Assembly: GCF_013387495.1 (NCBI RefSeq)
Contig: NZ_JABZEE010000024.1
Location: 177,010 to 241,009 of the forward strand
Direction: 5' to 3'
Length of the DNA stretch: 64,000 nt
Origin: Streptomyces sp. PKU-EA00015
GTDB lineage: Bacteria; Actinomycetota; Actinomycetes; Streptomycetales; Streptomycetaceae
The notes below the pieces were generated by a model. The model did not search any database. It saw nothing but the letters and a program-made list of their open reading frames with translations, and was not told the origin of the DNA. Shown here piece after piece: positions 1 to 8,951 of the stretch. The stretch's first letter is position 1. The number at the start of each line of letters is the position of its first letter. A program made the translations under genes and the position numbers.

Positions 1-1747
1 CGTACGGGGACAGGAGCAGGCCCTCGCCGAGCGGCGTGGTGATGGGCGTGTTGGTCGCGGCGTCGTAGACCTGGAAGGTGCCGTTGACCTGGTCGCCGTC
101 CGGGTCGGTGAACGTGTCGCGCAGGATCGGGGTGGTGGTGTTGACCGCCCAGACACCGGCGTAGGACTTGAACGGGGCGCCGGCCTGGCGGGCCGTGCCG
201 TCCGAGGGGCGGTAGTTGTACGTCACCGACAGCTTGGGCTGGTTGGCCGCGTTGTTGGCCGAGTTGACCCGCTTCCACGCCCGGGTGTCGTCCGTCGCGG
301 CGCGCAGGCCCATGTGACCGCGGGTGGCCTTGGCGGACGCCCAGGTCTGGACGAGGGTGTCGACGTCGGCGTTGATCCAGCCGTCGGCGCCGCAGGACGG
401 GTTGCCCTTGGTCTCGGTGGAGGAGTGGTACTGCTGGTTCCACGCGGGCTGGCTGTTCCAGCGGGACGCGGTGGACGGGGCACTGGTGTCCCACACGGTC
501 CAGCTCTGCGCGGTGCAGTCGCTGTTGCCCGAGTGGAAGTTGTACAGCGACAGGTTGGTGTCGACGATCAGCGAGTCCGCGATCGCGGAGGTGTTCCAGG
601 TGATGAAGGAACGGGCCGTGCGGTAGGTGCCGTCGGCGTTCTTGGTGCCGGGGTTGCCGAAGTCGAGCTCGGTGTCGGCCGACCAGTCGACGGTCTCGCC
701 CTGCTGGACGTACGTGTCGAAGGTGTTCGCCAGCGCCGAGGTCGACGGGTCGACGGTGACCGGGTAGACGGTCTTCGGGTCGGCGAGGAACTTCGCGTCC
801 GGGGTGACGACGAGGTCGATCAGGCCGCGGCCCTTGTCGACGACCTTCATCCCGACGCGGGCGCGGTTCTCGTGCTTCCCGGACCGCTTGTCGACCGACG
901 CGTCCCACATGACCGGGGCGGGCATGGTGGCCCGTGCGGCACCGGTCTTCGCGTCGGTGAAGGTGACCGAACCGTCCTTGTGGGCCTTGGCCTTGAGGCC
1001 CTTGGCCCGGACGGGGAGGGTGTACGAGTAGCCGTCGGCGGCAGGCCGCTCACGGATCTCCACGAACTGCTCGAAGCCGGTGCGGGTCGCCTCGACGATC
1101 ACGTCGGCGCCCGGCACGGCCTCGCGGTACCGGGCCGTGGTGCCGTCGATCGCCGGGGCGGGCAGCCCGCCCTTCCACTGCAGGGTCACGCTCTCGTCGC
1201 CCTGGCCGAGGGTGACGAGGTCGCGCGGGGCGGCGTCCTTGGCGGCGCGTAAGGAGGTGGCCCTGGTGCCGCCCTTGCCGCCGAGGCGCAGGCCCTTGGG
1301 GTGGTTCTTCGCCTGGACGCTGCCGCCCGCGCCGCGCGCGAGGGTGACGTCGACCTTCTGCCACGTGCCGCCGCGCCAGACGCGTTCGGGGCCGGAGGTG
1401 AGCTCGGTGGTCAAGGTGCCGTCGGGGTTGGCGACGGTGTACGTGGTCTCGGTCGTCTCGTCGGTGACGACGACCTTCTTGCCGGTCTTCTCCGCCTCCA
1501 GGATCGCCCACGCCTTGGAGCCCTTGGCGTGTGCGGCGGCCCACGCCATGTCGGAGGCGAGGATCTCGGCCTGGGACGGCTGGTGACCCGAGGTCAGGGC
1601 CGCCGCCTTCGTCTGGGGGTTCGCCGCGACGACCGTGCCGCCGGCGACGAACGCGGCCTCGGCGACCAGCAGCAGCGCTGCCGCGGCCGCCGTCCGGGAC
1701 ATCCGTCTGCGCCGTCCGTGCCCGGAGATCTGTGTGTCAGGAGACAC
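1..1747 (-). CDS. Secreted DNRLRE-domain protein, C-terminus beyond window
   Basis: About 582 residues are visible and no stop codon is reached, so the 3' end lies left of the window. The GTG start at 1747 has a strong GGAAGG ribosome site 9 bases upstream; an ATG at 1702 is a weaker alternative. The N-terminus has four arginines and then an Ala/Leu/Val-rich segment (about residues 16-36), a signal peptide. Residues of about 60-330 contain a beta-rich region, and about 335-510 match the DNRLRE type of extracellular domain (TARSFITWNTSAI, a cysteine pair, WASAKATRGHMGLR). Such domains occur in large cell-surface and polymorphic-toxin shell proteins of streptomycetes; the unseen C-terminus decides which. 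Codon 166 (1250-1252) is TTA, so translation should depend on the bldA tRNA. Function unknown. Confidence 0.85.
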   Translation of the reverse strand, partial: MSPDTQISGHGRRRRMSRTAAAAALLLVAEAAFVAGGTVVAANPQTKAAALTSGHQPSQAEILASDMAWAAAHAKGSKAWAILEAEKTGKKVVVTDETTETTYTVANPDGTLTTELTSGPERVWRGGTWQKVDVTLARGAGGSVQAKNHPKGLRLGGKGGTRATSLRAAKDAAPRDLVTLGQGDESVTLQWKGGLPAPAIDGTTARYREAVPGADVIVEATRTGFEQFVEIRERPAADGYSYTLPVRAKGLKAKAHKDGSVTFTDAKTGAARATMPAPVMWDASVDKRSGKHENRARVGMKVVDKGRGLIDLVVTPDAKFLADPKTVYPVTVDPSTSALANTFDTYVQQGETVDWSADTELDFGNPGTKNADGTYRTARSFITWNTSAIADSLIVDTNLSLYNFHSGNSDCTAQSWTVWDTSAPSTASRWNSQPAWNQQYHSSTETKGNPSCGADGWINADVDTLVQTWASAKATRGHMGLRAATDDTRAWKRVNSANNAANQPKLSVTYNYRPSDGTARQAGAPFKSYAGVWAVNTTTPILRDTFTDPDGDQVNGTFQVYDAATNTPITTPLGEGLLLSPY

Positions 1748-2218
1748 GAAGTGATGCCTTCCTCTTGGAAATTCAAACACATGTGCGGGACGCACTGTTG
1801 AAGGACGCTATGCGCGTCAAGAGGAGGGCAGTAGGGCACTTCTGGCCGTGCGGGCGGCTTCGGATTGCGCGGGCCGTGGCGGCGTTGGTCCTGCAGAGGT
1901 GCGGTGTCTCAAACATCGGATTGATCACATGGCGCCGCGGGGCGGAGTTGTCCTCAGCGCCCTGCCGGTGGCCGATTCACGGGCGATCCGTGAGCGCCCC
2001 GAGAGCGAACCGTGGATATCGGACGAATCGCTGTCAAAGCCTCAGATGTTGCCAAGTCACCGTGCGCCATGGGGAATTCTGACGCGAAATAGACGCCGCG
2101 TACTTGGGGGCCTCCGGGTCGTCCGGGAGCTCCAGAGGGGACAGCCTCGCCGCCGCGCTCGGCGCGGGATCCGAGCAGATGGTCGCCACGTCGGGGAACG
2201 TCCGGGCCCCGCCGCCCC
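1748..2218. other. Intergenic region, possible coding remnant
   Basis: This 471-base gap separates the secreted protein from the P-type ATPase. Bases 1748-2100 are clearly poorer in GC than the surroundings, as expected for a promoter region of the secreted protein gene. On the minus strand, about 2034-2215 reads open with a plausible protein-like composition (FPDVATICSDPAPSAAARLS, then ELPDDPEAPKYA) and ends at a stop at 2034. It has no start codon or ribosome site of its own, and may be a decayed gene end or chance. No RNA gene recognised. Confidence 0.4.
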
Positions 2219-4684
2219 CTACGCCGGCACCCGCCGCCCCACCGCACGCCACGCGAACTCCAGCAGCGCCGCGCCGCCCGCCGCGATCGCCACCGCCGTC
2301 CACGGCATCGTCACGCCGACCAGCTTCAGCGCGAAGAAGTCCTGGAGCCACGGGACCACCAGCACCAGCAGGAAGCCCGCGCCCATCGCCGCCACCAGGC
2401 CGATCCGCCACCATGTGTAGGGCCGGGCGATGATCGCCAGGACCCACATCGCGACCAGGAACAGCGTCAGCGTCGCCGCGCTCGTCTCCGCGTCCAGCGC
2501 GCCCGGGCCGCTGTAGTGCGAGCGCGCCAGCAGGTACGTGGAGAACGTCGTCGCCGCCGCGATCAGGCCCGCCGGGATCGCGTAGCGCATCACCCGCCGT
2601 ACGAAGTGGGGCTTCGCCCGCTCCTTGTTGGGCGCCAGGGCGAGGAAGAAGGCCGGGACGCCGATGGTGAGCGTGGACAGCAGCGTCAGATGCCGGGGGA
2701 GGAACGGGTACTCCACCTGGGAGCAGACCACGAGGATCGCGAGGAGGACGGAGTACACCGTCTTCGTCAGGAAGAGCGTGGCCACACGGGTGATGTTGCC
2801 GATCACCCGGCGGCCCTCGGCCACCACGGACGGCAGCGTCGCGAAACTGTTGTTGAGCAGGACGATCTGCGCCACCGCGCGCGTGGCCTCCGAGCCGGAG
2901 CCCATCGAGACGCCGATGTCCGCGTCCTTCAGCGCGAGGACGTCGTTGACGCCGTCGCCGGTCATCGCGACCGTGTGGCCGCGGGACTGGAGCGCGCCCA
3001 CCATGTCGCGCTTCTGCCGCGGGCTGACCCGGCCGAAGACCGCGTTCGCGTCGATCTCCGTGCCCATCGCCGACCGTTCGGCCGGCAGCCGGCGGGCATC
3101 GACCGTACGCTCCGAGCCCGGCAGCCCCAGCTTGTCCGCGACCGCGCCGACCGCGACCGCGTTGTCCCCGGAGACGACCTTCGCCGCGACGTTCTGGGCC
3201 GCGAAGTAGCGCAGGGTCTCCGACGCGTCCGGGCGCAGCCGCTGTTCGAGGACGATCAGGGCCGCCGGTTTCGCGCCGTCGGCCGGGGACGGCGCGTCGA
3301 GTTCCTCGGCGGCCTTCGTGAGCAGCAGGACCCGCAGGCCCTGCCGGTTGAGGGCGTCGGTCTCGTCGAGGACCGGGTCGTCGTCCGGCAGCAGGACGTC
3401 GGGCGCGCCGAGCAGCCATGTGGACGTCTCCCCGTTGCCCTCGCTGAAGCTCGCCCCGCTGTACTTGCGCGCCGAGGAGAACGGCAGCGACTCCGTGCAG
3501 CGCCACTCCTCGCTGTCCGGATACGCCTCGATGATCGCCTGCAGCGAGGCGTTCGGCCGGGGATCGGACTCCCCGAGCGCACCGAGCACCTGCCGTACGT
3601 ACGCCTCTTCCGTCCCGCCCAGCGGCCGCAGCTCCGTGACGTCCATCCCGCCCTCGGTGAGCGTGCCCGTCTTGTCGAGGCAGACGACGTCGACGCGGGC
3701 CAGGCCCTCGATCGCGGGAAGCTCCTGGACGAGGCACTGTTTGCGGCCGAGGCGGATCACGCCGATCGCGAAGGCGACGGACGTCAGCAGCACGAGCCCC
3801 TCGGGGATCATCGGCACGATGCCGCCGACGGTGCGGGCGACGGAGTCCTTGAGGTCGGTGTCCTTGACGACGAGCTGGCTGATGATCAGGCCGATCGCGG
3901 TCGGGACCATCATCCAGGTCACGTACTTGAGGATCGTGGAGATACCGGAGCGCAGCTCGGAGTGGACGAGCGTGAACCGCGACGCCTCCTCCGCGAGCTG
4001 AGCCGCGTACGCCTCCCGGCCCACCTTGGTCGCCGTGAACGCGCCGCCGCCGGCCACGACGAAGCTGCCGGACAACACCTGGTCGCCCGGCTGCTTGAGC
4101 ACCGGGTCGGCCTCGCCGGTCAGCAGCGACTCGTCGATCTCCAGGTTGTCGGCCTCGGTGAGCTCGCCGTCGACGACGACCTTGTCCCCCGGCCCGAGTT
4201 CGACGAGGTCGCCGAGCACGATGTCGGACGTCGAGACGGTGGTGGCGACCCCGTCGCGCCGTACGCGCGGTTTCGCCTCGCCGATGACGGCGAGGGAGTC
4301 GAGGGTCCTCTTGGCGCGCAGCTCCTGGACGATGCCGATGCCGGTGTTGGCGATGATGACGAAGCCGAAGAGGCTGTCCTGGATCGGCGCGACGAAGAAC
4401 ATGATCACCCACAGCACGCCGATGATCGCGTTGAAGCGGGTGAAGACGTTGGCGCGGACGATGTCGACGGCCGAGCGGGAGCTGCGCACCGGCACGTCGT
4501 TGACCTCGCCGCGGGCCACACGCTCGGCGACCTGGTCCGTGGTCAGCCCGGTCACGGGCGTGGTGGCCGAAGCCTTGGGGCGCGGTGGCTGCCGGGGGTG
4601 TACGGGGTCGAGTTCGGCACCCGCGTCGATGACGGGTCTGCGGGGCTCCTGTCCGTCCATGTCGATCTCCGCCCGCTGCGTCAT
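2219..4684 (-). CDS. CtpE-like P-type cation-transporting ATPase
   Basis: This 821-residue membrane pump uses ATP hydrolysis through a phospho-aspartate intermediate. Visible motifs are the actuator loop TGEADP (about residue 190), a membrane PEGL motif, the phosphorylation motif DKTGTLT (Asp about 336), and the hinge TGDGVNDVLALKDADIGVSM (about 573). Hydrophobic helices flank these, and there is no N-terminal heavy-metal-binding domain or CPx motif, which argues against copper/cadmium pumps. The TGEADP loop, ANVFTR and RLGRKQCLV stretches resemble mycobacterial CtpE, reported as a calcium-uptake ATPase; the substrate here is inferred only. The ATG at 4684 gives full family length; an internal ATG at 4660 is possible. 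The gene stands alone. Confidence 0.92.
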   Translation of the reverse strand: MTQRAEIDMDGQEPRRPVIDAGAELDPVHPRQPPRPKASATTPVTGLTTDQVAERVARGEVNDVPVRSSRSAVDIVRANVFTRFNAIIGVLWVIMFFVAPIQDSLFGFVIIANTGIGIVQELRAKRTLDSLAVIGEAKPRVRRDGVATTVSTSDIVLGDLVELGPGDKVVVDGELTEADNLEIDESLLTGEADPVLKQPGDQVLSGSFVVAGGGAFTATKVGREAYAAQLAEEASRFTLVHSELRSGISTILKYVTWMMVPTAIGLIISQLVVKDTDLKDSVARTVGGIVPMIPEGLVLLTSVAFAIGVIRLGRKQCLVQELPAIEGLARVDVVCLDKTGTLTEGGMDVTELRPLGGTEEAYVRQVLGALGESDPRPNASLQAIIEAYPDSEEWRCTESLPFSSARKYSGASFSEGNGETSTWLLGAPDVLLPDDDPVLDETDALNRQGLRVLLLTKAAEELDAPSPADGAKPAALIVLEQRLRPDASETLRYFAAQNVAAKVVSGDNAVAVGAVADKLGLPGSERTVDARRLPAERSAMGTEIDANAVFGRVSPRQKRDMVGALQSRGHTVAMTGDGVNDVLALKDADIGVSMGSGSEATRAVAQIVLLNNSFATLPSVVAEGRRVIGNITRVATLFLTKTVYSVLLAILVVCSQVEYPFLPRHLTLLSTLTIGVPAFFLALAPNKERAKPHFVRRVMRYAIPAGLIAAATTFSTYLLARSHYSGPGALDAETSAATLTLFLVAMWVLAIIARPYTWWRIGLVAAMGAGFLLVLVVPWLQDFFALKLVGVTMPWTAVAIAAGGAALLEFAWRAVGRRVPA

Positions 4685-4842
4685 GGTTTCGACGGTACGG
4701 CGGACGCGGCCGCTTCACCCCCCGGGCAGGCGGAAGAGAGGACCGGGGGAGGACGCGAAGGGTCCCGGGTACTACGGGCCGGGTCGTTCGACGGGGTCCG
4801 CGGGCGGGTCTGCGGCAGCTCGCGGAGCCGACGGTCGTCGGG

Positions 4843-5151
4843 TCAGGCCTGCGGCCCGGCCTCCCGCGGCCCGGTCTCCTGCGGCCCCGCCGCTTCGGCC
4901 TCCCGTGCCGCCTGGTCACGCCTGATCGCCGCGTCCCGGCTGCGTACGTACCAGATGCCGATCAGGCCGAGGCCGCCGCCGGCCAGGCAGGTCCACACCC
5001 ACCAGGTCAGGTCGCGGTCGGCGAACCAGCCGTAGAAGGGGACCTGGACGAGGAACATGACGAACCAGAGGATCGTGCCGCCGGTGATGGTGGCGACGAC
5101 CGGCCCCTCAAGGGGCGGGGGTGCCTCGTGCCTGGGGGTCCATTTCGCCAT
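4843..5151 (-). CDS. DUF2530 small membrane protein
   Basis: A 102-residue protein of the actinobacterial DUF2530 type. It starts MAKWTPRHEAPPPLEGPVVA, which I chose because the family begins this way; the frame stays open 51 bases further upstream. Two membrane helices are visible (about residues 22-42 and 50-73), then a charged tail rich in Arg, Glu and Ala. It is transcribed away from the purine permease next door, and the two share the control region. The function of the family is unknown to me. Confidence 0.8.
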   Translation of the reverse strand: MAKWTPRHEAPPPLEGPVVATITGGTILWFVMFLVQVPFYGWFADRDLTWWVWTCLAGGGLGLIGIWYVRSRDAAIRRDQAAREAEAAGPQETGPREAGPQA

Positions 5152-5241
5152 GCGCACAGTGTAGGACCGGGGGCCGAGGCGGCTGCGAGGGCCGGTCCCC
5201 ACAGGGGTCTACGCGCGAAGATACCGATCTTCAACTTTATA

Positions 5242-5289
5242 CGTTCATACTGAACGAGTTTGCGTCAGACCGGTTTCCTTCGTATGAAC
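5242..5289 (+). promoter_or_regulatory. Candidate promoter and palindrome before purine permease
   Basis: Between the divergent DUF2530 and permease genes, CGTTCA-TAC-TGAACG forms a 6-3-6 palindrome (5242-5256). GTTCATAC (5243-5250) is also inverted as GTATGAAC at 5282-5289. A promoter-like pair, TTGCGT (5260-5265) and TATGAA (5283-5288), is spaced by 17 bases and points at the permease about 45 bases downstream. The palindrome just upstream of the -35 could bind a regulator. I see no match to the known purine riboswitch core. Confidence 0.4.
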
Positions 5290-5332
5290 CTCCGTACGAG
5301 ACCCCCACGGAACCGGGCGAGAAAGGTCCCGC

Positions 5333-6787
5333 ATGTCCCCCACGGTCACCGCCGAGGTCGCTTCCCCCGGCCTGCCTCCCACGCCCCCGCAGCCCGTCGG
5401 CGGTCTCGACCGCTTCTTCAAGATCTCGGAGCGCGGCTCCACGGTCGCGCGCGAGGTCCGCGGAGGGTTCGCCACCTTCTTCGCGATGGCCTACATCCTC
5501 GTGCTGAACCCGATCATCCTCGGCAGCGCCAAGGACATGTACGGTCACCAGCTCGACGGCGGCCAGCTCGTCACCGCCACCGTGGTCGCGGCGGCGTTCT
5601 CCACGCTCCTCATGGGCGTCATCGGCAACGTCCCGATCGCGCTCGCCGCCGGACTCGGCGTGAACACGGTCGTCGCCCTCCAGCTCGCGCCCCAGATGGC
5701 GTGGGCCGACGCGATGGGCATGGTGGTGCTCGCCGGCTTCGTGGTGATGCTGCTGGTGGCCACCGGCCTGCGCGAACGCGTGATGAACGCGGTGCCGCTC
5801 GGGCTCCGCAAGGCGATCGCCATCGGCATCGGCCTGTTCATCATGCTCATCGGTCTCGTCGACTCCGGGTTCGTCACCCGTATCCCCGACGCCGCCCACA
5901 CCACCGTGCCGCTCCAGCTGGGCACCGGCGGTCACCTGCTCGGCTGGCCGGTCCTGGTCTTCGCCCTCGGCACGCTGCTCACGCTCGCGCTGATCATCCG
6001 CAAGGTGCCGGGCGCGATCCTCATCTCGATCGTCGTGATGACCGTCCTCGCGGTGATCGTCAACGCCGTGGCGGACGTCGCGTCCTGGGGCCTGACCACG
6101 CCCGAGTGGCCCGGCAACCCGGTCTCGACGCCCGACTTCGGGCTGCTCGGCCAGGTCAGCCTGTTCGGCGGCTTCGAGAAGGTCGGCGTGCTGACCGGTG
6201 TCCTGTTCGTCTTCACCGTGCTGCTGTCGTGCTTCTTCGACGCGATGGGCACGATCCTCGCCGTCGGCGACGAGGCCGAGCTGATGGACGAGGACGGCAA
6301 CTACCCCGGCATCAACAGGGTGCTGGTCGTCGACGGCCTCGCCGTCGCCGCGGGCGGCGCAGCCTCCTGCTCCGCCAACACCTGCTTCGTGGAGTCCACG
6401 GCCGGTGTCGGCGAGGGCGCCCGTACGGGACTCGCGTCCGTCGTGTCAGGTCTGCTGTTCTCGCTGGCGCTGTTCCTCACGCCGCTCGCGACGATGGTCC
6501 CGTCCCAGGCGGCGACGCCCGCGCTGGTGGCGGTCGGTTTCCTGATCCTGGCCGGCTCCGTCAAGGACATCGACTGGAGCGACTTCACGATCGCCGCGCC
6601 CGCGTTCCTGGCGATGGTGATGATGCCGTTCACCTACTCGATCACGCACGGTATCGGCCTCGGCTTCATCGCGTTCAGCGTGCTGCGGCTGGCGACGGGG
6701 CGCGGGCGCGAGGTGCCCGTCGCGATGTACGCGGTGTCGGCCGTGTTCGTCTTCTTCTACGCGATGCCGGCGCTCGGTCTGACGTGA
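5333..6787 (+). CDS. NCS2-family purine permease (AzgA/PbuG-like)
   Basis: A 484-residue integral membrane protein importing purine bases, most likely guanine/hypoxanthine/adenine, by proton symport. It has about 12-14 hydrophobic segments, the GLGVNTVVAL segment (about residue 105), FFDAMGTILAVGDEAELMD (about 300) and the SCSANTCFVESTAGVGEGAR stretch (about 343), all hallmarks of the AzgA/PbuG branch rather than the uracil/xanthine branch of NCS2. The length is normal. The ATG at 5333 follows a GAGAAAGG ribosome site. The gene is single, divergent from the DUF2530 gene, with a likely promoter at 5260-5288. Substrate choice is inferred from family. Confidence 0.93.
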   Translation: MSPTVTAEVASPGLPPTPPQPVGGLDRFFKISERGSTVAREVRGGFATFFAMAYILVLNPIILGSAKDMYGHQLDGGQLVTATVVAAAFSTLLMGVIGNVPIALAAGLGVNTVVALQLAPQMAWADAMGMVVLAGFVVMLLVATGLRERVMNAVPLGLRKAIAIGIGLFIMLIGLVDSGFVTRIPDAAHTTVPLQLGTGGHLLGWPVLVFALGTLLTLALIIRKVPGAILISIVVMTVLAVIVNAVADVASWGLTTPEWPGNPVSTPDFGLLGQVSLFGGFEKVGVLTGVLFVFTVLLSCFFDAMGTILAVGDEAELMDEDGNYPGINRVLVVDGLAVAAGGAASCSANTCFVESTAGVGEGARTGLASVVSGLLFSLALFLTPLATMVPSQAATPALVAVGFLILAGSVKDIDWSDFTIAAPAFLAMVMMPFTYSITHGIGLGFIAFSVLRLATGRGREVPVAMYAVSAVFVFFYAMPALGLT

Positions 6788-6797
6788 GCCCGGGCCC

Positions 6798-6980
6798 TCA
6801 GGCCATCCCGTAGAACTTCTCCGTCTCGTCGACGGCCGCCTTGAAGCGTTCGTCGAAGTCGTCGCGAATGAGCGTCCGGACCACGTAGTCCTGGACGCTC
6901 ATTTGTCGTTTGGCGGCGTGCTGCCGGAGCCGGTCGAGCAGCTCACCGTCCATCCGCAGGCTGAGCACTGTCGATCCCAT
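6798..6980 (-). CDS. Orphan ribbon-helix-helix antitoxin-like protein
   Basis: A 60-residue protein. TVLSLRMDGELLDRLRQHAA followed by MSVQDYVVRTLIRDDF is the strand-helix-helix pattern of the CopG/Arc DNA-binding fold; the short tail ERFKAAVDETEKFYGMA resembles the toxin-binding tail of type II antitoxins. No toxin gene lies beside it: the neighbours are the purine permease (end 10 bases away, convergent) and a MarR gene. It may be a solitary regulator or the surviving half of a toxin-antitoxin pair. The length and clean start support a real gene. Confidence 0.75.
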   Translation of the reverse strand: MGSTVLSLRMDGELLDRLRQHAAKRQMSVQDYVVRTLIRDDFDERFKAAVDETEKFYGMA

Positions 6981-7115
6981 GCGAGCCAGGGTCGCCGCAC
7001 CGCCGGAGACCGCGCGTCACTTTCGGACTCACTCTCACTCATATGGGTGATGCATCGATCGCAGCCGTGACCGGTGGAGCAGAAGGGGACTGGTCCTTAG
7101 GGAGGGTAATGAGTT

Positions 7116-7574
7116 ATGCTAATGAACATGCCTGACCTGTCCCACGGTACTGACGCCGACGTCGCCGCCGTGAACTCCCTGCGCTCCGCCGTCATGCGGC
7201 TGGGCCGGCGCCTGAAGCACCAGCGCGTCGACGAATCGCTGAGTCCGACCGAGATGTCCGTGCTCGGCACCCTGGCGCGCTGCGGCTCGGCCACTCCCGG
7301 TGAGCTGGCCCGCAAGGAGCACGTCCAGCCGCCGTCCATGACCCGGATCGTCGCGCTGCTGGAGGCCAAGGGACTGGTCCGGCTGGAGCCGCACCCCGAG
7401 GACCGCCGGCAGAAGGTGGTCAGCCAGACCGAGCAGGCCGAGGCCATGCTCGAAGAGAGCCGCCGCAAGCGGAACGCCTGGCTGGCGTCCCTCGCCGAGG
7501 GCCTCGACGAGGACGAGTGGGCCGCGCTGCGCGCCGCCGCCCCCGTGCTGGAGAAGCTCGCACACCTGCAGTGA
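7116..7574 (+). CDS. MarR-family transcriptional regulator
   Basis: A 152-residue winged-helix regulator. The core reads LSPTEMSVLGTLARCGSATP, GELARKEHVQPPSMTRIVAL (recognition helix, about residues 66-85) and the wing LVRLEPHPEDRRQKVV with the usual DxR motif. The ATG at 7116 sits 9 bases after GGGAGGG; overlapping ATGs at 7109 (out of frame) and 7125/7131 are nearby. It is followed 27 bases later by an MFS exporter gene on the same strand. MarR proteins often repress a linked efflux gene and release on binding phenolic or drug ligands, so it probably controls the exporter; the ligand is unknown. Confidence 0.9.
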   Translation: MLMNMPDLSHGTDADVAAVNSLRSAVMRLGRRLKHQRVDESLSPTEMSVLGTLARCGSATPGELARKEHVQPPSMTRIVALLEAKGLVRLEPHPEDRRQKVVSQTEQAEAMLEESRRKRNAWLASLAEGLDEDEWAALRAAAPVLEKLAHLQ

Positions 7575-7601
7575 CCGCCGACGCCGAGGAGGCGAACCCC
7601 T

Positions 7602-8951
7602 TTGAGTACGGGATCCGGAGCAGACTCCGCCCCCGCACCGACCGCCAACGACTCCACAACCGACCGACCCGACCGCAAGCAGACCATGTTCAGCTCGCTG
7701 AGGATCCGTAACTACCGGCTCTTCGCGACCGGACAGGTGGTCTCCAACACCGGCACCTGGATGCAGCGCATCGCCCAGGACTGGCTGGTACTGAGCCTGA
7801 CCGGATCCGCCTCCGCCGTCGGCATCACCATCGCGCTGCAGTTCCTCCCCATGCTTCTGTTCGGCCTGTACGGCGGCGTGATCGCGGACCGGATGCCCAA
7901 GCGGCGGCTGCTCCTCGTCACCCAGGCCGCCATGGGCCTCACCGGCCTGGCGCTCGCCGTGCTCACGCTCAGCGGCCACGTCCAGGTCTGGCACGTCTAC
8001 CTCACGGCGTTCCTGCTCGGCCTCGTCACCGTCGTCGACAACCCGGCACGGCAGTCGTTCGTCGCCGAGATGGTCGGCCCCGACCAGCTGCGCAACGCCG
8101 TCTCGCTGAACTCCGCGAACTTCCAGTCCGCGCGGCTGGTGGGCCCCGCCGTCGCCGGTGTGCTGATCACCGCCGTCGGCAGCGGCTACGCCTTCCTGCT
8201 CAACGGGCTGTCCTTCGTCGCGCCCGTCGCCGGCCTGCTGATGATGCGGCCCTCGGAACTCCACAAGGTGGAGCGCGCGCCGCGCGGCAAGGGCCAGCTG
8301 CGCGAGGGCCTGCGCTACGTCGCGGGCCGGCCCGAGCTGATCTGGCCGATCGTGCTCGTCGGCTTCATCGGCACCTTCGGCTTCAACTTCCCGATCTGGC
8401 TGTCGGCCTTCGTCGACGACGTCTACCACTCCGGAGCCGGCACCTACGGCCTGCTGAACACCCTGATGGCGGCCGGTTCGCTGGCGGGCGCCCTGCTCGC
8501 CGCCCGGCGCGGCACGTCCCGGCTGCGGATGCTCGTGGGCGCGGCGGTGCTGTTCGGTGCGCTGGAGGTCGTGACGGCGTTCGCCCCGGCCTTCTGGATC
8601 TTCGCGGCGCTGATGGTCCCGATCGGCATGTTCGGCCTGACGGTCAACGTCACGGCGAACTCCAGCATCCAGATGGCGACGGATCCGCTGATGCGGGGCC
8701 GTGTGATGAGCCTGTTCATGATGGTGTTCACGGGCGGTACGCCGGTGGGCGCGCCATTGGTGGGCTGGGTCACCGACACGTACGGCGCGCGCGTCGGCTT
8801 CGCGGCGGGCGGCGCGGTGGCGGCGCTCGCGGCGGCGGGCGTCGGCGTGATGCTGGCGCGGGTCGGCGGCCTGCGCCTCTCGGTGGGCTGGCACCGCGGC
8901 CACCCACAGGTGCGCTTCGTGGAACGGGACCGCCTGACGACTGCGGCGTAG
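7602..8951 (+). CDS. MFS exporter (EntS-like)
   Basis: A 449-residue major facilitator transporter with about 12 membrane segments. After a hydrophilic N-terminus of about 29 residues it reads FSSLRIRNYRLFATGQVVS and TGTWMQRIAQDWLVLSLTGS, then the family loop GGVIADRMPKRRLLLVTQAA (about residues 90-110). This form belongs to the EntS-like group of drug and siderophore exporters. The start is TTG at 7602, chosen for its GAGGAGG ribosome site 9 bases upstream. It lies 27 bases after the marR gene and is probably cotranscribed and regulated by it. The exported compound cannot be read from sequence. Confidence 0.9.
   Translation: MSTGSGADSAPAPTANDSTTDRPDRKQTMFSSLRIRNYRLFATGQVVSNTGTWMQRIAQDWLVLSLTGSASAVGITIALQFLPMLLFGLYGGVIADRMPKRRLLLVTQAAMGLTGLALAVLTLSGHVQVWHVYLTAFLLGLVTVVDNPARQSFVAEMVGPDQLRNAVSLNSANFQSARLVGPAVAGVLITAVGSGYAFLLNGLSFVAPVAGLLMMRPSELHKVERAPRGKGQLREGLRYVAGRPELIWPIVLVGFIGTFGFNFPIWLSAFVDDVYHSGAGTYGLLNTLMAAGSLAGALLAARRGTSRLRMLVGAAVLFGALEVVTAFAPAFWIFAALMVPIGMFGLTVNVTANSSIQMATDPLMRGRVMSLFMMVFTGGTPVGAPLVGWVTDTYGARVGFAAGGAVAALAAAGVGVMLARVGGLRLSVGWHRGHPQVRFVERDRLTTAA

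Noticed and set aside
2516..5035. 839-codon open frame on the + strand opposite the P-type ATPase
   Set aside because: It mirrors the codon structure of the ATPase gene, is Arg/Asp/Val-rich and carries no domain; the ATPase frame is clearly real.
5203..5332. Purine riboswitch before the purine permease
   Set aside because: The conserved loop sequences of the purine aptamer are absent.
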